NCBI RefSeq assembly: GCF_014640155.1 | Contig: NZ_BMGK01000011.1 | Coordinates: 21,435-85,434 of the forward strand | Direction: 5' to 3' | Source: Planktosalinus lacus | Lineage (GTDB): Bacteria; Bacteroidota; Bacteroidia; Flavobacteriales; Flavobacteriaceae | DNA: 64,000 nucleotides | Shown here: positions 59,478-64,000 of the stretch, piece by piece | How positions within the stretch are numbered: position 1 is the stretch's first letter | How the letters are laid out: every line of letters begins with the position of its first letter | Translations under genes and position numbers: made by a program | The notes under the pieces: model-generated | Databases searched by the model: none | The model's input: the letters and a program-made list of their open reading frames with translations, nothing else | Told to the model about the DNA's origin: nothing

Positions 59478-59957
59478 ATGAGTAAAAAACCATTGGTACA
59501 TAAAGATTATTTACTCCAAAAATTTAAAGGAAAAGGCGGCTGGACCTATGCGGAAATTCCAGAGGTTTCACCCGGTAAAAACACGCCCTTTGGCTGGGTG
59601 CAAGTGAAGGGCAGTATAGATGGGTATCCCATTGAAAAATATAAACTACAGCCCATGGGCAATGGAAAATTGTTTCTTCCTGTCAATGCCAAAATCAGGA
59701 AACAGATTGGGAAAGAAGCGGGGGATAGGGTGGAAGTCATTCTGTTCAGAGATGAGACCCCTGAGACGGTTCGCGAGGAACTGCTTTTGTGCTTAAAGGT
59801 GGAACCCGGGGCATTAGAGGCTTTTCAATCTTTGATCCCTTTTAAGCAAAATGCCCTGACAGATTGGGTATACCAGTCCAAAACCGATACAGAAAAAGTG
59901 AACCGAATCGCAGACATCCTGAAACAGATGCAAGCGATTCACTCACATTCAAAGTAA
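59478..59957 (+). CDS. YdeI/OmpD-associated family protein with DUF1905-like domain
   Basis: A 159-residue soluble protein. Residues 15-95 (GGWTYAEIPEVSPGKNTPFG, VQVKGSIDGYPIEKYKLQPM, KIRKQIGKEAGDRVEVILFR) are a DUF1905-type beta domain. Residues 110-155 (ALEAFQSLIPFKQNALTDWV, then NRIADILKQMQ) are the bacteriocin-protection/YdeI helical tail. It starts 13 bp after the WYL gene and is probably cotranscribed with it. The biochemical role is not known. Confidence 0.85.
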   Translation: MSKKPLVHKDYLLQKFKGKGGWTYAEIPEVSPGKNTPFGWVQVKGSIDGYPIEKYKLQPMGNGKLFLPVNAKIRKQIGKEAGDRVEVILFRDETPETVREELLLCLKVEPGALEAFQSLIPFKQNALTDWVYQSKTDTEKVNRIADILKQMQAIHSHSK

Positions 59958-60171
59958 TTGTTCCCGATGCTAGGAAAAAAATGTTGTATGAAAAAGATTG
60001 TAAACACCCCATTTGCCTTTCTTACAGATATACCAAAATACATTCAACGTCCTACAGGCTACTTCTAACATCTTCCTTCTAACTTTACACTTCTATTTTC
60101 GTCCTCCCTTATCCCATACTTCCTTGCAGGATACTGTATAGCATCGCCTTATTTTATTCATAAACTAACCG

Positions 60172-60244
60172 TAGATTCTTCGATGTTTTACCGTAAAAAG
60201 TACTGTATTTACGAATAAAGTACGGTTAATCATCGAAGAATCTA
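60172..60244. repeat. 73-bp long inverted repeat
   Basis: TAGATTCTTCGATG (60172-60185) and CATCGAAGAATCTA (60231-60244) pair perfectly. An inner ACCGTA/TACGGT extends the stem after a short mismatch, leaving a loop of about 25 nt. No target-site duplication was seen. Confidence 0.75.
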
Positions 60245-60300
60245 TATTTAACACTAGCAAAAACCTAGTAGTATATAGGGATTATCTCAGGGGAATTGCT

Positions 60301-60308
60301 TAACTTTG
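60301..60308 (+). promoter_or_regulatory. -7 element of the DUF6266 gene
   Basis: TAACTTTG is a full TAnnTTTG match, 63 bp upstream of the start codon. Confidence 0.5.
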
Positions 60309-60371
60309 AATGGTTTACGGGGGATTTGTTCCTTTTTAAACGTATTTTTTTGTATAACCAACGAAATTAAG

Positions 60372-61010
60372 ATGGCACGAGTAACTAATAAATTGATCCA
60401 CCTGACCGGGATGATTGATGACCTGGTGTTTTACAAGAGTATTTATGGGAACCTGGTGCGCGCCCGGCCGGACTTCTCAGGGAAGAAAAGAAAATCATCC
60501 CCACTGCAAAAGTTGCAACAAGACAAAATGCTGGTGGTAATGGATTTTTTAAGGCCCTTAAAGCGTTTGCTGCGGGAGAATGTATTTCCCCCCGGCAGTC
60601 ATTTACCGGCTTTTCATTGGGCAAAGTCCTATTATTTGAACGAGGTGGTTTATTTTGAGGACGAGGGCTACCACATTAATTTTTCCAAAGCCTTGATGAG
60701 TTTGGGTGACTTGCGGCCGCCGGAGCTGATGTCTGTGCATGTAGACGACACCTATCTGGTGGAACTGCAATGGCAGGACAACAGTGAGCAGGCGCTGGCT
60801 TATCCTGATGACGGATTACTGGTCGTGTTGTGCGCCCCGCAGGCCAAGGCTCTTTTTTACCGTACTGGTGTTACCCGGCGCAGTGACCAGACGGTTACCA
60901 TCAAGCTGAACCAAAGTTGGGAAGGTGTGGAGACCCACATATGGGCAGGCTTTTCACGACCCGATAAAAGGGCTTCGGCGAGTGTGTATTTGGGTAGTTT
61001 TATTTTGTAA
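60372..61010 (+). CDS. DUF6266 family protein
   Basis: Start at 60372 (MARVTNKLIHLTGMIDDLVF) is a standard DUF6266 start; the longer upstream frame is not needed. The 212-residue protein has the family order: N-terminal basic part (GNLVRARPDFSGKKRKSSPL), a helical middle (LQKLQQDKMLVVMDFLRPLK), then beta-strand pairs (DDTYLVELQWQDNSEQALAY) and a C-terminal HIWAGFSRPDKRASASVYLG with the strand ending SFIL. The function is unknown. Such genes are frequent and often solitary in Bacteroidota. Confidence 0.8.
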   Translation: MARVTNKLIHLTGMIDDLVFYKSIYGNLVRARPDFSGKKRKSSPLQKLQQDKMLVVMDFLRPLKRLLRENVFPPGSHLPAFHWAKSYYLNEVVYFEDEGYHINFSKALMSLGDLRPPELMSVHVDDTYLVELQWQDNSEQALAYPDDGLLVVLCAPQAKALFYRTGVTRRSDQTVTIKLNQSWEGVETHIWAGFSRPDKRASASVYLGSFIL

Positions 61011-61012
61011 TA

Positions 61013-61328
61013 ACAATAATGACCAAAATATTTTTTGACGTAGGACTGTAGGACTTCGAGACGTATGACTTCCGATATCCAACACCTTGATATTTTGGTA
61101 TTTAATAACGAATAGAAATCGTACGTCATAGGTCTTAAAGTCATATGTCAGCGGCTTAAAAATCAAGCCCTCACCATCTTTATACGCCAGAAGCATTTGT
61201 AAAATAGAGGCCAGAGCAGTTTTTTCAAAAAACCTTTAGGACGCTATTGTTGTAATTACTGCAATGGGGGTTGTAATACCGCTGATTTTTAAGGTAGAAG
61301 TCAGGCTGTGGCAGGCGTGGAGGTTGCA
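61013..61328. other. 316-bp gap with GACGTA/GTAGGACTT-type repeats
   Basis: 61045-61160 contains repeated words such as GACGTAGGACTGTAGGACTT, ACGTATGACTTCC and, inverted, ACGTCATAGGTCTTAAAG and GTCATATGTCAG. The rest is AT-rich with no convincing frame. Confidence 0.5.
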
Positions 61329-61682
61329 TCACCTTTTTTTTACGATGAGGATTTCGTCGTCTGAGAATTCCATCCAGGCGATGTCATAGACGTAGTGAAA
61401 CATTTTTCCTTTGCTGTTTATGTGGAAGTGGGTGTGGTATTTAAAGCGGAACTTTTTTTGTTCCAGGCGTGTTCTATAAATTTTGATTTGGGTTTTATTT
61501 TTACCGATCAGCTCGAGCAGGATGCCGTGGTTGCGTTTAAGGTATTCGTCGATTTGTTGTGCGGCGCGGTTGGAGGCTTTTCGCAGGTGTGTGTGGTAGT
61601 AGTTTTTGCAGCCGACGGAGCAGAATATTTTATCTGTTCTTCCGCGGAGTATTTTTTTACATATTTTACAGGCTTTTTTCAC
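61329..61682 (-). CDS. Small zinc-finger-like protein
   Basis: A 117-residue protein with an N-terminal four-cysteine motif (ACKICKKILRGRTDKIFCSV then GCKNYY: Cys5, Cys8, Cys21, Cys25) of the type seen in small Bacteroidota zinc-ribbon proteins. The remainder is basic and helical with aromatic strands (KFRFKYHTHFHINSKGKMFH). It may bind nucleic acid. It is divergent from the tyrosine recombinase gene, with a 134-bp shared region that contains a TATATTTG -7 box for this gene (61703-61710). Confidence 0.7.
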   Translation of the reverse strand: MKKACKICKKILRGRTDKIFCSVGCKNYYHTHLRKASNRAAQQIDEYLKRNHGILLELIGKNKTQIKIYRTRLEQKKFRFKYHTHFHINSKGKMFHYVYDIAWMEFSDDEILIVKKR

Positions 61683-61777
61683 TTGATGTCTTTTGTGGCT
61701 TCAAATATAAACTATTCGTTTGAAACGGTTATAATCATTTATAGTTGTTTGTTAGCGGTTTAGGGTTTTCTTTTTTT

Positions 61778-61785
61778 ATAGTTTT
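61778..61785 (+). promoter_or_regulatory. -7 element of the tyrosine recombinase gene
   Basis: TAGTTTTG matches TAnnTTTG, 31 bp before the start codon. No -33 box is apparent. Confidence 0.4.
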
Positions 61786-61816
61786 GAGGAAGTCTTTTTC
61801 TCAATTGCTAAAAAAA

Positions 61817-62938
61817 ATGATGGATTCAACGACTATTGTTATGTATTTACCCCGGAAGAATGCGGGGCGAATCAAGTTTAAAATTCCTTATGAACTGATG
61901 GAGGAGCGCACTGCTTTTAAGCAGTTGAACGGCTCGTTTTATCACCCCTCGCAGCGATTGTGGAGTTTACCTAACACGGCCGCTCACAAGGAGCAAGTGA
62001 AGACTTTGTTTGGTAAAAAGCTGAAGGTTGTCAACGAACACAGTCCGCCTGAAATGCCTGAGTTTGTTGTTACAGAGGCGATTCAGCTGGAGTTGGACAG
62101 GCATTATCAAAAGATGAAGTTAAAGAGTTACAGTGATTCTACTATACGGACGTATCAGTCTAACCTGGCGCAGTTTTTTGTTTATTTTAAAAACAGTGAT
62201 GTTACCACCTTAACCAAGGAACAGATTGAGGGGTTTGTGTATGAGCTTGTTCAGAAGTACAAAATTAGTGAGCAGAAGCAAAATATGATGATCAATGCGA
62301 TTAAGAGTTATTATGAGCACACGCTGGGTCAGCCACGTGAGTATTACACGATCACGCGTCCCAAGCGCAGCAAGGATTTGCCCAACACTTTGAGTGAGGA
62401 AGAAGTGCTTACGATCATCAACGCGCCTAAAAACATCAAACACAAGGCTATTTTGTATACTATTTATAGTGCGGGTTTACGCATTGGTGAGGTGATCAGG
62501 TTGCGGGTAAAGGATGTGCGGTCTGATGACGGTTTTTTGTTTGTCAAGGATTCTAAGGGTAAAAAAGACCGGCACACGGTTTTGAGTCCGTTGTTGTTGG
62601 ATTTACTTCGAACGTATTACAAGGTTCACAAGCCTTCTTATTGGTTGTTTGAGGGACAGGACGGGGGGCAGTATTCTGCAACGAGCATACAGCAGATTTA
62701 CCGTAAGGCGGTAAAGGAAACGGGGTCAAACCCCTGGAGCACGCCGCATACTTTGCGTCATAGTTTTGCGACCCATTTGATGCAGCGAGGGGTGAACATC
62801 AGGTATATACAAACGGCTTTGGGGCACAGCAGTACTAAAACGACTGAGGTTTATACGCGTGTTTTGAGTATAAACAGTAAAACGTTGAAGAGTCCTTTGG
62901 ATGTTATTATGGAAAGTGCTACTTTCGATAAAAAATAA
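61817..62938 (+). CDS. Tyrosine recombinase (Xer/IntI-like)
   Basis: ATG at 61817 (a second ATG follows at once) gives 373 residues. About 1-80 is an extra N-terminal region (YLPRKNAGRIKFKIPYELME). A SAM-like core-binding domain covers about 90-170 (SYSDSTIRTYQSNLAQFFVY). The catalytic domain follows with Arg222 (SAGLRIGEVIRLRVKDV), the Lys beta-hairpin (KDSKGKKDRHTVLS), His311/Arg314 (PHTLRHSFATHLMQRG), His337 (LGHSSTKTTEVY) and nucleophile Tyr346. All five catalytic residues are present. The tail VLSINSKTLKSPLDVI resembles the SPLD tail of IntI and many Bacteroidota recombinases. No IntI-type insert is seen between the Lys hairpin and HTLRH. A cassette-like module starts about 70 bp downstream. 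Confidence 0.9.
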   Translation: MMDSTTIVMYLPRKNAGRIKFKIPYELMEERTAFKQLNGSFYHPSQRLWSLPNTAAHKEQVKTLFGKKLKVVNEHSPPEMPEFVVTEAIQLELDRHYQKMKLKSYSDSTIRTYQSNLAQFFVYFKNSDVTTLTKEQIEGFVYELVQKYKISEQKQNMMINAIKSYYEHTLGQPREYYTITRPKRSKDLPNTLSEEEVLTIINAPKNIKHKAILYTIYSAGLRIGEVIRLRVKDVRSDDGFLFVKDSKGKKDRHTVLSPLLLDLLRTYYKVHKPSYWLFEGQDGGQYSATSIQQIYRKAVKETGSNPWSTPHTLRHSFATHLMQRGVNIRYIQTALGHSSTKTTEVYTRVLSINSKTLKSPLDVIMESATFDKK

Positions 62939-63006
62939 CGTCAGGGCATGGTGCACAAAATGAATATATCAACAATAAAACCCTAAGAAATGACGTATAT
63001 ACTAAT

Positions 63007-63016
63007 GTTGTACACC
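63007..63016. repeat. R'-like start repeat of the module after the recombinase
   Basis: GTTGTACACC is the exact reverse complement of GGTGTACAAC at 63768-63777. The match extends to 13 of 14 with ATTA and TAAC neighbours. Confidence 0.8.
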
Positions 63017-63019
63017 ATT

Positions 63020-63766
63020 ATGAAAAACCTACCGTTACTCATATTAATCCTCATAAACTTTAATATTTCATTTGCTCAAAAAAGCGAATCGGAATTATTA
63101 AAAGATTACGATTTCTATTTGGAGAAAAACATAGAAATGGGAAAATGGAGTACTAAATATTTCCTTTCAAATGGACTTGTCACAACCCAAGAAAACTATT
63201 GGAATAATGAATTGCGTAGTCGAACAGAATTCGAATATGACAAATACGATAACGTAAAACAAGAAACGGAAACCTATAATATCAACGACGGAAAAGTCAA
63301 TAACGTTTCACATATCAAATTAAAATACAATGATACTTTATTGGTTCGTAAAGAATTTGATTTTGGAATGACTGAAAAATATTCCGATTTCAACAAGTTT
63401 GGAAAACCAAAATTGATTGAAAGAATTGATGAGCATAATGTTTGGCCTCACAAAGAAATATTTGAATATGACAAAAAAGGAAATGTTGTTAAATCGATTG
63501 TATTCAGTACATATACAGATTTAAATAACAAAACAGCTAAGGAAAAAGCAACTACTCATTTCAAGTACGACAAATGGAATAACGTGATAGAAATTCATCG
63601 AGAATTTGAACCTAAACAAGAGTTTCCAATAATTATGACTGGTGGACCAGCCAAATACGAATTTGAATACTTTAGGTATAAATACAACAAAAATGGACTT
63701 TGGACTAAAAAGTATAAAACTGTCAATGGAAAAGAAATTTTAGTTGCTAAAAGAAAATATAAATAA
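63020..63766 (+). CDS. Secreted hypothetical protein, cargo of an integron-like module
   Basis: ATG at 63020 (MKNLPLLILILINFNISFAQ) provides a clean signal peptide and lies 3 bp after the start repeat; a start at 62990 would put the repeat inside the gene. The 248-residue protein has RHS/YD-like hairpins (EFEYDKYDNVKQETETYN, EIFEYDKKGNVVKSIVFSTY, HFKYDKWNNVIEIHREFE) similar in style to the protein at 41010-41822. It is strongly AT-rich compared with the recombinase. The stop is followed after 1 bp by the end repeat. Function unknown. Confidence 0.8.
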   Translation: MKNLPLLILILINFNISFAQKSESELLKDYDFYLEKNIEMGKWSTKYFLSNGLVTTQENYWNNELRSRTEFEYDKYDNVKQETETYNINDGKVNNVSHIKLKYNDTLLVRKEFDFGMTEKYSDFNKFGKPKLIERIDEHNVWPHKEIFEYDKKGNVVKSIVFSTYTDLNNKTAKEKATTHFKYDKWNNVIEIHREFEPKQEFPIIMTGGPAKYEFEYFRYKYNKNGLWTKKYKTVNGKEILVAKRKYK

Positions 63767-63767
63767 C

Positions 63768-63895
63768 GGTGTACAACAACTGGTATAACAAATAGCTTTT
63801 AAGTGCTTAAACCAAAGTTTTTGTATATTTAAAAACATAAAACCAACTCGGAATGGCTAGCGATTATGTGCACGCTACTTGCCATACCAGAGAAC
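63768..63895. repeat. attC-like site after the 63.0-kb gene
   Basis: R''-like GGTGTACAAC (63768-63777), spacer AA, L''-like CTGGTATAACAAATAGC (63780-63796), 77 nt, L'-like GCTACTTGCCATACCAG (63874-63890), spacer AGAAC (63891-63895), then GTTAAAGC beginning whatever follows. The L arms pair at 14 of 17 positions. Confidence 0.65.
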
Positions 63896-64000
63896 GTTAA
63901 AGCCAAGTTGAATGATGGGAAAAATGGTTCAATGTGTTGCTCTAATAATATCTATAAAAAAGTAAAATTAGGTGTGTTTGCGAAAAGGAAACACAGTTTT
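63896..64000. other. Possible start of a next module, cut by the window edge
   Basis: The sequence begins GTTAAAGCCAAG, as expected for the first bases of a following cassette. An open frame from an ATG at 63932 (MCCSNNIYKKVKLGVFAKRK) reaches the window edge, but is too short to judge. Confidence 0.3.

Larger units (their letters stand above)
59958..60371. other. 414-bp gap between the YdeI-like and DUF6266 genes
   Basis: Contains the 73-bp inverted repeat described separately, a TAACTTTG promoter element (60301-60308) and otherwise AT-rich sequence. A 72-codon frame starting at 59864 overlaps the YdeI-like gene in another frame and is not convincing. Confidence 0.6.

Overview
The window looks like a chromosomal segment of a Flavobacteriaceae (Bacteroidota) bacterium. 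The signs are two proteins with type IX secretion sorting tails, many SPII lipoproteins, a DUF1599/BT_3928-DoxX/TpiA/PrmA/ClpS neighbourhood, DUF6266 and DUF2007 proteins, and promoters of the Bacteroidetes type (TTTG, about 19 bp, TAnnTTTG). A complete example of such a promoter lies in front of the tRNA-Arg gene. No assignment below family level is attempted.

Region 1 (1-19575) is an accessory, defence-rich block ending at tRNA-Arg(ACG). It starts inside a KAP-type P-loop NTPase gene that sits directly before hsdS and hsdR of a type I restriction-modification system, followed by an unknown AT-rich gene. A replication-like module follows: an 11-bp repeat array, an excisionase-like HTH protein, a D5/SF3 helicase-primase and a zinc-finger/Toprim-like protein. 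Six minus-strand genes complete the block: a DUF4062-like/NACHT STAND NTPase, a PD-(D/E)XK nuclease-like protein, two small unknowns, a HEPN protein with an inserted zinc ribbon, and an AIPR abortive-infection protein. The block reads like the right part of an element integrated at the 3' side of tRNA-Arg. Its left end and any integrase would lie outside the window.

Region 2 (19576-40800) is mostly housekeeping: clpS, prmA, tpiA, an ABC permease, a DoxX-like protein, DUF1599 and divergent folP, then secreted or periplasmic hydrolases (amidohydrolase with a TolB-type propeller, M1 and M28 peptidases), a fasciclin lipoprotein, a PLP enzyme, a cupin, a T9SS propeller protein, a methyltransferase and an ankyrin protein. 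G-poor CCAA-rich arrays lie just after the stop codons of two genes here.

Region 3 (40800-64000) mixes chromosomal genes (exported beta-propeller and beta-helix proteins, an ECF sigma/anti-sigma pair facing a TPR-CHAT protein, a VOC/SRPBCC/WYL cluster) with single-gene or two-gene modules of different base composition.

The most interesting observation is in region 3. At least three modules (a T9SS protein at 43139-44774, a toxin-antitoxin pair at 54383-55260, and a secreted protein at 63007-63895) start with a GTTG... motif whose reverse complement ...CAAC lies just after the last stop codon. That inner copy is followed by a second imperfect inverted repeat of about 16-18 bp with a 2-3 nt spacer on one side and 5-6 nt on the other. 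This is the layout of integron gene cassettes (R' at the start, R''-L''...L' at the end). One of the modules lies immediately downstream of a tyrosine recombinase gene (61817-62938). I infer an integron-like cassette system whose recombinase lacks an obvious IntI-specific insertion. This comes from reading the sequence only and needs genome-wide repeat and structure searches.
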